From Saururus chinensis (lineage: Eukaryota; Streptophyta; Magnoliopsida; Piperales; Saururaceae), in assembly GCA_035235625.1 (NCBI GenBank), contig CP141142.1, positions 20,904,995 to 20,968,994 of the forward strand: a stretch of 64,000 nt of DNA, given 5' to 3'. A program made the translations under genes and the position numbers. Below the pieces are notes generated by a model. That model worked only from the letters and a program-made list of their open reading frames with translations. It was not told the DNA's origin and ran no database searches. This document shows, one piece after another, positions 24,610-36,799 of this stretch (the first letter of the stretch is position 1; the number at the start of each line of letters is the position of its first letter).

Positions 24610-25734
24610 ACTTAATTCATAAACAATAGATTAAATTTGTATTAGATTGAGCAATTGTCTCAAAATTAAGAGTTTAAAATTAGATTAAGCAATTGCCTCA
24701 TATATCAACGAGTAATAATCATCCACTTTATCACATATTTCTTCTCTTATCCAAACAAGACAACAAATATTCTCATACACTTCTTCAAATATTATATCTA
24801 CCATATTGATAAAAATATTAAACTATTACTGACATCTACCCTATCCAAATTATTACTAACTCATATTCTCTATTAAATTAGGCTTTGATTTTAAATAAAC
24901 TGAAGTAGAAATTCAATACTCACGAATCATAGTTAAGCCTATAAAACACCTATATTTTATCATAAAAAAGAAAAACTATGAAGCATAAGACTCACATAAG
25001 ATTGAAAGACGAAGAACAAGACAAGTAGCTACTTATGAGCTATTGAATCCCATAAAAATACGAGTCAGTAGAGGTATAAAATATCACAACAAACAATAAT
25101 AGAGCAGGTGGAGCATCCTCAAGTGGAAATAATCGATTCACAACAACCTAAATATATCTACAAAAGAAGTTAAAAATAGAAGCGTAAAAAGGACATGTGA
25201 GACTAAATTCTGTTTGAGAACGAACAAACAGAGCAAACCCAATTAAGCCACAACAACAGAAATAAACCTCTGCTAGCTGAACAAAATATAAAACACAAGG
25301 TAAATAGACAAAAAAAACTCACAAAACGCAGACTCATACATGCTATTTGATTTAGAGAAAATTAGGGTACCGGAGGATGGGATTAAGCACGGTAGCGGGG
25401 CGGATCTTACGCACTAGAAAAACCCAAAATTAGGGCAGACGATAGGAACGACGGTGGGGCAAAGGAGATGGGACTGGCTGTGGGGTGGAGGAGACGGGAC
25501 TGGTGGCGGGCAAATCTAACACAACAGAAAAACCTGAAATTAACCCGAAATAAGGGCTGACGATGGGAACGGCAGCGGGGTGGAGGAGATGGGACTGACA
25601 GACACAGCGGTGGGCTGGACAATAGAAGGAGACAGGCATGGCGACGGGTGGAACGTATAGAAAAATGATCGATCAAAGTCATAAAGACAGAAGCTTACTG
25701 GAGGCAAAGGGGACGAATAAATAAAGATAATTTC
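24610..25734 (-). other. 5' noncoding region of MULE-1
   Basis: Between the transposase N-terminus and the right palindrome array the sequence is AT-rich with no recognisable gene. At about 25415-25480 and 25530-25600 a GC-rich unit is repeated (GACGATRGGAACG followed by GGAGATGGGACTG), period roughly 120 bases. It may be a promoter or untranslated leader of the transposase. Confidence 0.4.
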
Positions 25735-26018
25735 ATAGTTTAAAAGGACGAAATCAGAAACAACGAAATCATTTTCGGTTGAAATGGGATAAGTGTCGCA
25801 ATTTCATTGTTTAGAAAGATGAAATTAGTTTAAATTGATTTCATCTTACCTTAAACCCGATTCCGTCCTCCTAAAAGACGAAATCAACTTAAAAATAAAT
25901 AAAAAAAGCCAGCCAGCCCTGGTGCTGCATGGCAAAAAAAGAATACTATTTTAAAAAGTATTTCTCAAAGTGAATTAAAGTGATAAATATTTTTTAATTA
26001 TTATTTATATAATTTTCT
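25735..26018. repeat. Right palindrome array and terminal inverted repeat of MULE-1
   Basis: At 25735-25890 palindromic GGACGAAATC / GATTTCGTCC-like words recur. From 25910 the TIR pairs with 18962-19065 of the left end, including GCATGGCAAAAAAAGAATAC against GTGTTCCTTTTGCCATG. Confidence 0.75.
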
Positions 26019-29000
26019 GTTAAATTAATGATAAATATAAATTAATTAATTAGCTAAGAAAAAATGGGCAGTCGGCTTCTTGTTACAACGGCAAGCTTTT
26101 GCCGGCTGACCAGCCATTGCCACCGACCAACCACTGGTAGCCCAGGGTTGGCCATTGCCAGTGAAGCTAGTCCTACCGACAGAAGGAAAACCATGTCCCT
26201 TTTATCTCTCTGCTCCGGCCAGTAGGAGGGAGATGAGTGCATCTTCCTCACCCAGCGACATCTCCTCCAGCTGGAGCCGTGGAGGGACTGTGCTCCAACC
26301 ATTACCGGAGGCCGATGAGAGGAAGATAGAAAGACTGGCTTTGCACTCGCAACCGCCGTTACCTATCTCCTCCAGCCACAAACTGTCCTATTTCCGTCGA
26401 TCCGGAGCACAGTGCAATGGCCGGTGGTGACGGCGTGGAGGGAGGCTGTTGGGCCGACTCTTTTCGTCTTATTATTTTTTCCCCTCTCCGAGGAGGTCCG
26501 GTGGTCCCGGCGACATGGATTCGCCTCTGTTCTCTTCCTCGTTCCATCACTATTCCAGTGACAGAGGTGTCGACAGCGAGTATGATTGGTCGTGGGAACC
26601 GCCGTTGGGGACACCTCCACCTTATGATTCTTCTGTTACCATCGAGGTTTGTTGGGTCTGCCGCCTGTTAGCCGCAGATCCGCCCTCGGGTGCCCAGGCA
26701 GAGTCCGTTCTGTCGCTGTGTCTCATCTCTCGTCTCCGCGAGCGAGACGACGACTCTACCGGGATTCGGTCCGGTTCAGTAATATAAACAACAAAATATA
26801 ATATCCACTGAACCGGGTCCGAGGGAACATGATAAGTAAAATCACTAAAATCACATAATATCTGAGGGAACATGATAAGTAATTAGATGAGGTTTCAGAC
26901 AGGGTAAAATCCTAAAATATATAAAATAATTAATTTACTCTTAGAAGTGAATAGAAGGAATATTTAATTACTGTTTCAGGCTTTGGTTTAGGGTGGTTTA
27001 AATGTTAGAGAAATGTAAAAAAAATACCTATCAACTGGAGGATCACGGTGAATGACCTGACCAAATTTCAGCTTAGGGAAAAATTATAGAGATTATAAAA
27101 TAATCATTTTACCCCTTATTGTTAAATTAATGTACAATAACCACCTACCCGACTTAGGGGCTCTGATTCAAGAGCCTGTGAGTAGATTTAAATATTAAAA
27201 AAATTCTCAGTGAGAGTTTAATGTGTACCTTAAATATAAATATAGACCAAACCTCATAGTGAGAAAAAATCTCTATGAATGAATAATTGATTATTTTGCC
27301 CCTAGGGTTAAAAGTAAACCGTTAAGTCAACCAAGGTCAGTTCAAGGGGCACACAACCCTGGTAAATGCCAAGAAAATTACCCTGGGTCTATGATGTCAA
27401 GTAGTACCCTTGAACCCAATTTTAGACCTTTTGGATGTCAAAAAGGTTTTAAATAAAATAACAAATATACCTTTATGAGCGGACTGCCCATATTCATGGG
27501 GATGGAAGCGTAAGTCGATTTAAGAGAGAAGCCTTGGGAGAGGGCAATGACTTAAAATTAATATAAGGACGGTGAGATGACTCGAATAACCCAAGCGAGG
27601 GTACCATACTCCAGGTAGTAGAATTACCCTAATGCCCTAAGGGGCAATATGCTCCATTTTTGCCAAAACAGATGACCTATCTAACCAAGGGTTAGGGTAC
27701 CCTATAATGACATTAAATAGCTTCAATTGGAAGGGATGTGACTAGTAGGTGACATGAAGACCTTTCTAGGTCACAGGATACAAGGGAAAACCTAATTTTT
27801 AGGGTTTAAGGCAACATATTACACGTGTCTACAGCAATCTAATCAGGTAGTATATATGTAACTCGCATGATGCGTTAGAGTTATTTACATTCTTAGGCTT
27901 TAATTTGCTGAGCCCTAGCCCTACAAATGAGTGCAATGGGCCTCTGTTTATTATTATGGACTTGTATTACCTTATGTTATTTATGTTGATCATTCTGATG
28001 CATGCTTTTATTATTGACGTACTAATTTATATTAATAACTTAAGATTAATGAAGATTAATCAAGAGATATTGGTCGTCGTTAGATTGGGGGAGAACATCT
28101 AATCAAAATAAAAACTAAAATACCCTCAATTGGGTTTGGGACCAGATCATGGAGTGAACAGACCCTGACATAGAATTTTACCTTTGTTAATGAATCGAGG
28201 GTAGTTATGGGAGTTTACCCGAGCCTCATGGAGACTATTAGGGTTTGGGATGCTCTTTGAGTCATAGCTCAGTGGATGAGCTATTTATTGGGCCGATTCA
28301 CAATGTGAAGAGGACCCAAATGGTTGGGTGAATACTTGACTAGATGAAAATAATATAATCTAAGTTTCACATGCTTGGGGGAGTCAGTTGTCATAGAGAT
28401 CCTAGGCTTCTATGGGTTATATATTATTTATGTCTTTGTAGACATTGCTCCTAGAGTTGGGGTGGTAGAGATTGTAATACACTTTCTTCACTGCCACAAC
28501 GATTTGGGTATTGGCCAGCGAGGTCTCTACAGCATGTTTCCGACAAGTATTCAGAAGACTATATAGTGGATATGAAAAGTGGAGTTGTATGAGCATCATG
28601 GAAGGCTTCTGCTTTTCGTCAATATGTGTCCATGAGCATAGTTGGGATCTTCTTCACCAAATTTGTGGTAGGCTATTGAGAGCCCTGGGGATTTGGGCTA
28701 AGCTGTTGTTAAACAGTCTACTCCAATGTTGGAGTCTTTTATCTGGGGATTACTATGAGAGTCGAGTATTCTCCGAGTGAACACAAATTATATTATGTTA
28801 AACCTAGAGTTGGGTTAAACCGAGGATGGATGATTAGTGTCATATGTCATTTTAGTTTGACATATGATGTATTTATCTATCCAAAAGATTGGACAAGGGT
28901 ATTAATTATTGAATAAGGGTTGTGAGATAAGTAATGATATTTTTTGCTGTTGATTGCTTAATTAGCACAAGTGGAACAATTAAAGGACTTGTATAAAATA

Positions 29001-29595
29001 TAGGTTGATTGAAAATACTTAAGCATTGCATGTTGGATGCTATGTTTGTTGAGATACTGTAGTGTCTAGGCAGAACTACTTCTAGATCCGATCTTGTTGA
29101 AAACATTGGAAATGTTGTCTGATGAGTATGTAGGCAACTGACATTGAGTGATGTTGGCCTGATCTAAAAACATTAATAAAACCTTTTGTCCTTTTGGAAG
29201 CTCTTCTCCTAAAGGATGAGAGGTTTTGTTGTTGTTTTATTTGACTTGATTGGTTGCAAGTTCTCGAGGCGACGACAAGTGAGATTAGGATTGACGAGCA
29301 TTGAATATAGTTCCTCATTTTTATAATTTCGGTATATAAGTATATCTTTAGCATGAGAGAACTTAGTTATTTATTTTTAGATGGATGAAAGACGTGCACT
29401 TAGATAGATAACTTATTCTTTATAGATTTATGAGACGTGTAATAATATCATATGATTTGATATTCATATTTGTGAACCCCGGTTATGATGACCTAGATAT
29501 TTAATAGAATGCTTTGTTTTGTACTTAAGAAAAAAAATATTATGACTAACCATTCATGTTATTTAAAAAGGCTTTTAAAAATTTGGGTTGTGACA

Positions 29596-29958
29596 GTGTG
29601 ACATGGGCAAGACCCACTTAAAAATTGTGGGATAACCTATCCATGTGGGGTCTAGCTCATCGACACGAGTCCATTGGTACCAAGAATGTGCGATTCCGAA
29701 TTCAGTATAAAAAGTTATCGCGTTTTAAAATTGGAATTGTATTTGAATGAAATAACAATAAATATTGAAAAAAAGATGAAATAGATGACATCAGTAGTGT
29801 GAGTTGAGCCAAGCCATGCCGCCAAAACGGAATGCAGTGCGTAAACTACGCCACGCCACATGAGGTGGGGCCGCACGATCGCGGCCGTCCACACAACGTG
29901 GGGCCTGCATAATCATGTGATCAACTGCATGACATATGCACATGTCACACAGCATACG
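29596..29958 (+). mobile_element. LTR E2, second segment (family E)
   Basis: This aligns with the minus-strand reading of E1 at about 53230-53450: GACATGGGCAAGACCCACTT pairs with the complement near 53430, followed by the shared ATTGGTACCAAGA and AAAAAGTTATCGC words. A GC-rich stretch at 29800-29950 corresponds to the CpG-dense block of E1. It is the continuation of 11147-11342 past B4. A3 interrupts it at 29959, and the remaining 3' part of E2 was not found. Confidence 0.65.
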
Positions 29959-32125
29959 TGTAAGGACTCTCACTTTGAATCGGTTTATTTTAATATTATT
30001 TCTCAGTTATCGTGTGGTTTAAGCATTTTTTGATAAAATTCGGTGGTTTTCAAAAATAAATCATGTTTCTAAAGGTTTTAAACAAAACTAACTCTACATT
30101 TATGAGTTTTAAGTAGTTTTTAGTCAATTCTGAATTTTTGGGATTTTTTTGATTTTCACTAATTTTTTTTGAAAAAATTAGGGTTTGGCGGGACCCCCTG
30201 TGGGCCCCACTGACAAAATTAGGGTTTTTGGACCAAAATGCCCCAGGCATCAATAGAAGACACTATAAAAATTTTTAGAATTTTTTTAGACCTAATTTTG
30301 GGTTAAATTGCCAAATTTTCTAATTTTAGTTAAAAACTCTATTTCTACCCCACATTCCTATTAGGTATAGCCCAACCCTTCCTATAAAAGGAAAGGGCTG
30401 TGTCATTTCCCATTTGGGAATAGGCTTAGCCAGGAAATTTGGAGCCTAATCCCCGATTAGGCCCGAAAAAGAAATATTAGAGGCGAGTTTAGCTTAATCT
30501 TGGCTTAATCTCTAGGTTTTTCCTTAAAATCTTCTTAATCTTGCCTTCCCCCATCATTTCAATCTGTTTTGAAAGCATGAAACTACTATTTTACCTCTCT
30601 TCTCCAAGCCTTAATCTTCAAAATCTCGTTTTTGAGCTTCAAAAGCCCTAGATCTAATATTTACTTTTGGGTTTTCAAAGCTAAATCGAGATTAGTAGTA
30701 TGTTAACTTAAAATCGTGTTTTTGGAAGGTGTTGAAGGAGATTGAAGGTTCATTCTAGCCCAAATCAACAAGGAAAGGTAATGGGTTCTTCAATCTGAAC
30801 TTTGGGTAGCAAAAATCTCGATTTTTATGATGTTATTTGAAGTGGGTTTTACTTGATTTAGGCTCTAATGGTGGGTTTAGTAAATGCTAATCTTTCATTT
30901 CGATTTCTTAGGGTTTTGTTTAGAATGGTTTAGATTAGTGTTCTGGAAGGTTTGATGAGGTTTTGATAATGTTTGGTAACATGGATGAAGATTTGAAGGT
31001 GTTTTCATTGTGTTTCAGTTTTGATTTTCGAAATGAAGAAGAAGGTCAAAACTGCTATGTTGGCGATCGAACGGCCTACCGGGGTGATTAATCGGAAACA
31101 CTAAAGTTTTGGCAAATTTCCAGTATAGCTGATCAAACGGCCTTGCAGGGCGATCAAACGGCTACATGGCAGTTTTTGCTATTTTTGAAACTTATGCTCA
31201 TTTCAATGTTTTACTCAATTTGATGATTCTAATGGTTATGGGAGGTGTATTATGATGAAATTAGTCTACTGGAGGTGTAGAATTGATGATGGAAGTGTAT
31301 GAAATGTGTTTAAGTGTGGATATGTGGCATTATATTATGTTGATAATTATGCAAGTTGATATTGAAGTACCTTAAGTTTTTAAATGCTAGAATTTTTTTG
31401 ATTAGGATATGTTTCCAGTAGGGATATTATGTGAAAAATGGTGAGATGTGTTTCTCTTATAATGAGGATATTTTATGGGTAATGGATGTGATCATGTTGT
31501 GGCTTGATGATTGGAAGAATCATGTTTGTGGGAGTGAATGTTCAATTTCACATGAATGGATTTAAGTTTTATGGTGGATTTTGTTTTGATTTCAGATAGG
31601 AATCATTGTTTTGAATGTGTTCAAGCGTGTGTAAATTGTCTTATGAGTTTATGTCAAACATTGGGTATGTGCTTAGATATGCATGAATACACACACGTAT
31701 GGGGAATCTACCATGAAATTGTAGTTAATTATGCCTTGAGTATGATGCATGAGGGGACTGATTGGGAGCTCGTTCCATGTGTTGAAACCCACGTAGGTCT
31801 TGCTCACGGATGTATCATGTTATCATGCATCATGGATCGGTATTCATGGACGAAGTTTTATCGATGTTTAACCAGAATTAATCGATTGTATGCAATGGTA
31901 GAGATTGCGTGCCGGATTAATTGCTCGGTGAATTAATCGAAACTTGGCTGGTCTGAAAGGACATGTTTTCGATTTAAGTTCTTGTGTGGAACATGTATAC
32001 TCCCCGGGTTGAGTTTAGTGAAATGGAATTATGTGGGGATGAGTTGTGTACTTGTCTTGTGAATTTAAGATTATTATGAGTGTCATATGGACCCTGAAAA
32101 TCTAGAGTGGTATGTTAACTTAAAA
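29959..32125 (+). mobile_element. LTR A3 (family A), 3'-truncated
   Basis: It starts TGTAAGGACTCTCAC like A1, with CCCCCTGTGGGCCCCAC near 30190, a TATA box at 30383-30389, the GATCGAACGGC motif cluster at 31063-31175 and ACACACACGTATGGGG near 31690. The alignment to A1 stops at about 32110 (TGGTATG), about half way through the family length. The following words, TATGTTAACTTAAAATCGTG, also occur inside A3 itself at about 30698, so the break occurred at or copied a repeated sequence. No target duplication can be checked. Confidence 0.7.
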
Positions 32126-32650
32126 TCGTGTTTTGGGAGTGTTGCAATGAATTTAATATGAATTATGAATTTGAACTTTCTATGACATTCATATTTGATA
32201 CAAACATCAAATTTATGAATTTGATTTTGAATGATTTGGAAATTTTGTTATGAGTAAGTTGTATTGAGTTTTGATTTGTATTTCTGTTTTGTTGGTATGG
32301 CATCGAAATTGCTCTTAACTCTGGCATTTATGATTTTGGATTCATTTAATTAGAAATGAATTGAAATTATTTTCCTACTTAGGTTGTATAGTATTGATAT
32401 AAACTCCAATTTTATAAATGTTGCTTTTGAAACAGTTATTATTTGAAAATTTTGTTTAAAATTTTGGTTTGATACGAATTTCGATTTTGAATCTAAATTA
32501 ATTGGAAATTTTGTTTCAACAATGATAGTGGATTTAATATGAATTCCGAATTGCGATTTGGTTTGGTAATTTGATTTGTAATTCAAGAGAGTAGAATTGT
32601 GTAGAGGACACATTTCTATTAGAGGTTGATGTGGAACATACTCTTGTCTG
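32126..32650. other. Unassigned AT-rich sequence between A3 and MULE-2
   Basis: The stretch is T- and A-rich with many GAATTTGATTTT-like words and no coding signal. It resembles none of the LTR families here. It could be a remnant of another insertion, or rearranged DNA that replaced about 1 kb of MULE-2. Confidence 0.4.
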
Positions 32651-32654
32651 TATA

Positions 32655-34740
32655 GGCTGCCGCCGCTTTCCCCACACGACAAGAAGATGAGAGTAAGGAT
32701 ATTAGTAGACTTAAGGGTAATTACACATACAAGTTCGATGAACCGCATTCACCACAGGCTTCCTTCAAATGCATGGTCATCAGTTCGTAATTGGTGTGGT
32801 TGATCCTGTGAACTATATACTCCCCAATTATATTTGTTTGTTCCCTTATTATCTCTACTACTCTGGGAGTATACAGGGTGCCATGGCATCGGATGTGCAA
32901 GATTGTTTCATAAAGAATTTTACTATTCGATAAAAAACAACTGACACTAAGGCTTGCATGGGTAATCCCCATGCCACCTTCAAAACGCTATTTAAAATTT
33001 CTGCCATATTTGTAGTAGTCATACCAAATATTCTAAAACCATCATGAGCAAGAGACCACTGTTCAGGGTGTAATCCTTCCCCTAGGAGGAGTTGGTTTGC
33101 CCTTTGACTTTCCTAACCAATCAAGTCTATTTTATCATCAAATTGTTCAACTATCAATACACATGCAGTTGCCCCAATCAAGTCCGTCAATGTTTCATTT
33201 TTAAACTCTTTAAAAATTGCCTTTATGTGTGGATACAATATTGATGGTAGAAGAATGGCAGGGGAAAAATTTCAAACACGGCCTTTTGAAGCACCTTATG
33301 TCAATATGAGATGACTGCGATATTCGTCATATCCATAAGTGCATTCTTCCTCAATTGACTTAAGAACCATTTCCAATTTTCATAACCTTTCTTTGATACT
33401 TTCCCAAATGCTAGAGGAAATAACCCATTGTTCCTGTTTGTTACCGTTGCAACCATAAGAGCATTGGGATACCTACCGTACAAGTGAGTGGCATCGACAC
33501 CAATGGCCGGGATGCAATGCATAAACTCCAGTATAGACGGCCTAAATGTCCAAAACATCCTCATAAATCTCCAACATGGGCCACCATCCACTAGATCATG
33601 CTCCAACTTATATATAATACCAGGATTCACATCTTGTACTACCTTGAGATACATTGGCAATAATTTGTATGATGCAGCCCAACCTCTATAAATGGCTTTT
33701 ATGGCCATATACCTTGCCACCCATGTTTTTTATAAGAAATGTCAACGTGAAACCTCTTCTTCATTCTTTGAATAATATCACCTGGTGTGAAAGTTAATTC
33801 AACTTGGATGGCAAGCATTATGACCTTGGAAACAAACGATGCACTACACTGCCTATGATCAGTGCTAAGATGGTCATTCCTACAAGTGTGTCACCTCCGT
33901 TTGTCTTTAATTTAAAGTACCCTACACCCCTCTTATCTAATCCATAAACTCTCCTAGCGCAAACACTATCAATGCACTTACCCATATATTTTGACATATA
34001 TTCATGTAGAATCTTGTATTGGACGTGATTTCTAATTGAAAACCCCCTCAAGACTATCATAAATGCCTCTCAATCCTCAAATATGTGCCCAACATATAAC
34101 TTCTTTATGATGTTGTTTCATATCCATACCCCAATTAACTACCTCATCTATTTGCTCATGTGTGATATGTGCATAGATTGGCTCCTCCTCATCATAGTAC
34201 AGCAGCTCATCAGTAATTAATGCCCATCGAGCTTTGAGTTCCAAACCTTGCACTACCTTATGACATTCCAATGCTAAATGTCTCATGTGCAAGCGATGTG
34301 TACCTTACCTATTACGTACCAAATTCATTATTCAATATCCTAATTTTCATGGAAAATTATAAGATTCACACAGGATTCACATCTTAAGAAACCTTACCGC
34401 CAATTAGGCCCACTTCCATTGTCAATAGGTGTAGTCGACCGATGGTGTTCGTTTGATGCTACTATCATGGACAAATGTTCCTTTGCATTATCATCCACTA
34501 GCATTTGCATGTGCCTTCCACTGCTCACATTTCTTTGAGAGCTCCTATGCGAGCTCATGTGTGAACTCCTACTTACATTGCACCCTTCACTAGGCACTTG
34601 CGCCTCTTTTATGAGTTGATCTCGATCCAATATCATCATAATTAGAAGGTTTCTTGATGAATAAACCCTTTGATACCCTTTCATGGTGAAGCATAAAACT
34701 AACAATTTCTCCCGCCATCTCCTTTCACTTAATTTATAAC
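32655..34740 (-). pseudogene. MuDR-type transposase remnant of MULE-2
   Basis: It aligns with 22050-24610 of MULE-1 in order and strand. The core at 33301-33720 keeps the first catalytic Asp (GVDATHLYG), but the second motif is lost: SDRHKG has become SY, stop, HK at about 33300. The DNA-binding domain is at 33890-34130 with altered Cys spacing (SVCARRVYG for STCPWRVHN). The N-terminal region at 34394-34650 keeps RHMQM, LSMIVASNEHHRS and NGSGPNWR, matching MULE-1. At about 33850 it keeps CAG (Gln) where MULE-1 has a stop. Downstream of 33300 all frames are closed. Confidence 0.75.
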
Positions 34741-35349
34741 CAATAAATAACAAAAATAGTACATTAAATAATTATTCAAAATAACTACTTTACTTAATGA
34801 AAGATGAGATTAGTCTATTACTCAAACTTAACCAGGCAATTCCACAAATATCTTTATATGGATATTAAAACCAAAAGGATTGACAGTAATGTAAACAACA
34901 AAATCAAACCAATTTTTTTCATCAAAATCTATACCTCCTAATGTAACGTCATCAATCATAATTGAGTAAAAAAAAGTTTATTAAGCAGATTTTTCAAGAG
35001 ATCTTGGCCTAACATACATCAAAGGAAATGTATGTCCCTAAGTTAAAATCAAAGTAAAAAAGGTCACTTGTAGCTGTCAAGTCAAGCATATTAGCATTCA
35101 TCATTAACTTGCTACACAATCATACATGACAACTAATAATTCGATTAACATAAGAGGCAAGGGAAGTAAAAAAAAAAACTATTGGAAATGAAATGGGGTA
35201 GATCTGAGTGAAATTGAGAATGCGGTTGACGACAAATTTGGGTGAGGCTCGGTGGTGGACGACGGTCTAGATGGCGGAGTTTGGCAAAAATAGTCGCTCA
35301 CATCAAGGGGGAAAATGAAAAACGGCCAGGAGGGGAACTGGTGAGCAAT

Positions 35350-35665
35350 TAAATAGCTTGTGGATTTCATCCTTTCGAAGGACAAAATCAGCATTTGCAA
35401 AGGACAAAATCAACTTTTGCAAAGGACAAAATCGACTTAAACCCTCAGCCCACTTCAGCTTAAAACCACAAGTTAGGTGATTTTGTCCTTGTGAATGTTC
35501 AGAAGGACAAGATCAACTTAAAAAATAATTTCATCCCTCTCAAGAATGAAATCTCGATTTTTTTTAGAAATCCATGCAAGTCAAAATGAACACCTTTTTG
35601 GTAATTATTTTTCTCTATCTGCTATTTTCATAAATATTTTTTTAATATTATTTATATAATTTTCC
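35350..35665. repeat. Right palindrome array and terminal inverted repeat of MULE-2
   Basis: At 35355-35560 copies of TTTCGAAGGACAAAATC and its complement recur, one being GATTTTGTCCTTGTGAATGT, then TCAGAAGGACAAGATC. From about 35575 the sequence pairs with 8944-9030; TTGGTAATTATTTTTCTC is the complement of GAGGAAAATAATTACCAA at the left. Confidence 0.8.
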
Positions 35666-35674
35666 CTTTTTTTA

Positions 35675-36018
35675 CTTTTTCCTGGTTTCATCTTTTGCAC
35701 AGATGAAACTTAAGTTTCATCATTACAAAGGATGAAACTTAATCCAAACCATAATTTCTTCCTTTCAAGTGAAAAAACTATCACAGTTGGGATTTTCTCT
35801 AGCCCTTTATGTCATAAGGTAGTTGAATTTCACCTTAATTTCATCACTATGAGTGAGGAAATATATTTTTTCAGTTTTGTCAATGAAATTAATTATATTT
35901 TTTTAACACATCTATTTAGCCATGAAACATGTTTACCACTTACCTGTAAAAATATTGTATTGAGAAAGAGTATCAAAATGTAAATGAACTTAAGTGCAAC
36001 GAAAATTCATCTTATTGT
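35675..36018. other. Short intergenic stretch with TTTCATC palindromes
   Basis: Just outside MULE-2 there is a separate palindrome, GATGAAACTTAAGTTTCATC at about 35703-35722, followed by GGATGAAACTTAATCC. It resembles the MULE subterminal words but lies beyond the 9-bp duplication. It could be the trace of another element. No gene seen. Confidence 0.4.
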
Positions 36019-36399
36019 TGTGAACATTCTAAGGGCCTATTATTGGGGTCCATGTGCTAGTAGTTAGGGTTTTAATTAGGTTATGGTTAATAAGGGTATT
36101 CAGGTAATTAGGTTAATTATGATAGTAATGCTTTCTTTTAATTAAGCTAGTGGGCCTTAGGTGCTTGTTAGTGAGCCCACTTAGCTACTTTATTTAAATG
36201 TAAGGGCTACACCCTAATGGAGTTATGAAATATATGATTAATTGTCTTGTCTCTTCTCCCCTTTCCTCTCTACCTCTCTCCCCTGTCCGGCGGCCATGCT
36301 GCTCTTTCCCCCCTTTCCCAGCCTTCCTACACCGCTCCCCTCTCATTACTGGCTAGCCAGGCCATTGTGGACAACCGTCCACAATATTGGTATCAAAGC
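36019..36399 (+). mobile_element. LTR stub with primer-binding site (plus-strand retrotransposon)
   Basis: A likely LTR runs from TGTGAACATTC to GTCCACA at 36383, about 365 bases. It includes a TATTTAAATG TATA-like box near 36190 and a pyrimidine-rich leader at 36240-36320. Four bases later comes TGGTATCAAAGC at 36388-36399, complementary to the 3' end of initiator Met tRNA apart from one base, the usual plant primer-binding site. The internal region is absent: a minus-strand gypsy element starts at 36410. The clade cannot be told. Confidence 0.55.
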
Positions 36400-36409
36400 A
36401 AGCTAATAA

Positions 36410-36783
36410 TGTTGTGCCCGATGCAGGCACAAGCGGTACCTTGAACGATCACACAGAGAAAGGGGAGAGAAGAAGAAGAAAGGGAAGAGAATTGGAATAA
36501 TCAATATGCATAACTAAAACAAAAGAGAAGGGTCGACCCATATAGGGAGATGACCACTCCCCTAGGGAGTCTCACCAGGCACGGCCCACTCTCCTAGGGA
36601 AGCACGTCAGCTAGTGGACCAGGCTATCCCGGGGCCACTAGCTGGTCCAATGACAATTCATCATCCAATTACATAATAAAATATTAAGTTATTACATAAG
36701 AAAATAGCCTAATGTCCTAGAATAACAAGGAAATAAATAGTCTGATAATCGTGCACAACATAGCTTGATAATCATGTACAACA
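36410..36783 (-). repeat. Probable 3' LTR of the gypsy element
   Basis: On the minus strand it starts TGTTGTACATG and ends GGCACAACA, giving TGTTGT/ACAACA inverted ends, 374 bases. It follows directly after the chromodomain and a weakly purine-rich GAAGCGTGGTGGAG. AATAA at 36405-36409 would be one target-site copy. A longer alternative end at 36016 (GTTCACAACA) exists, but 36019-36399 reads better as a separate plus-strand LTR. No second LTR is available for checking. Confidence 0.55.
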
Positions 36784-36799
36784 CTCCACCACGCTTCCA

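Larger units (their letters stand above)
18962..26018 (-). mobile_element. MULE-1: PMD-type Mutator-like element, 7.06 kb
   Basis: The TIRs pair over about 100 bases: the left starts AGAAAAATTATATAAATAAT, and the right, on the minus strand, AGAAAATTATATAAATAATA. Flanks TTTGAATTA (18953-18961) and GTTAAATTA (26019-26027) match at 7 of 9 positions, a decayed Mutator 9-bp duplication. Both ends carry subterminal palindrome arrays (19098-19215, 25735-25890). It encodes, on the minus strand, a transposase remnant (about 21772-24600) and, downstream, a PMD gene remnant (about 19480-21690). It inserted in LTR B4. It is complete in outline but mutated, so not autonomous. Confidence 0.85.
11343..29595 (+). 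mobile_element. LTR B4 (family B), holding A2 and MULE-1
   Basis: It starts TGTAATGTCTGAGAATTTTC and ends GGGTTGTGACA. GTGTG occurs at 11336-11340 (two extra bases before the start) and at 29596-29600, the likely target duplication. E2 sequence continues on both sides. B4 is cut by A2 (11679-18710), and its next piece, 18716-18961, is cut again by MULE-1 (18962-26018). Its own sequence is thus 11343-11678, 18716-18961 and 26028-29595. The GC-rich part at about 26050-26770 is its variable segment and shows no recognisable protein. No gag or pol is present. Confidence 0.8.
8944..35665 (-). mobile_element. MULE-2: PMD-type Mutator-like element, split by nested insertions
   Basis: The outer ends are terminal inverted repeats: the left begins GGAAAATTTATATAAATAAT, and the right, read on the minus strand, GGGAAAATTATATAAATAAT. 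They are flanked by 9-bp sequences TTTTCTTTA (8935-8943) and CTTTTTTTA (35666-35674), matching at 7 of 9 positions, as expected for an old Mutator-type target duplication. Coding remnants lie on the minus strand: a PMD part at about 9540-11146 and a transposase part at about 32655-34740. Compared with MULE-1, about 1 kb between the two parts is missing. The 21 kb in between consists of later insertions (E2, B4, A2, B2, MULE-1, A3). The copy is dead. Confidence 0.8.

Noticed and set aside
13826-29595. B2 and the end of B4 as an LTR pair
   Set aside because: They have different flanking duplications and belong to different nesting levels.
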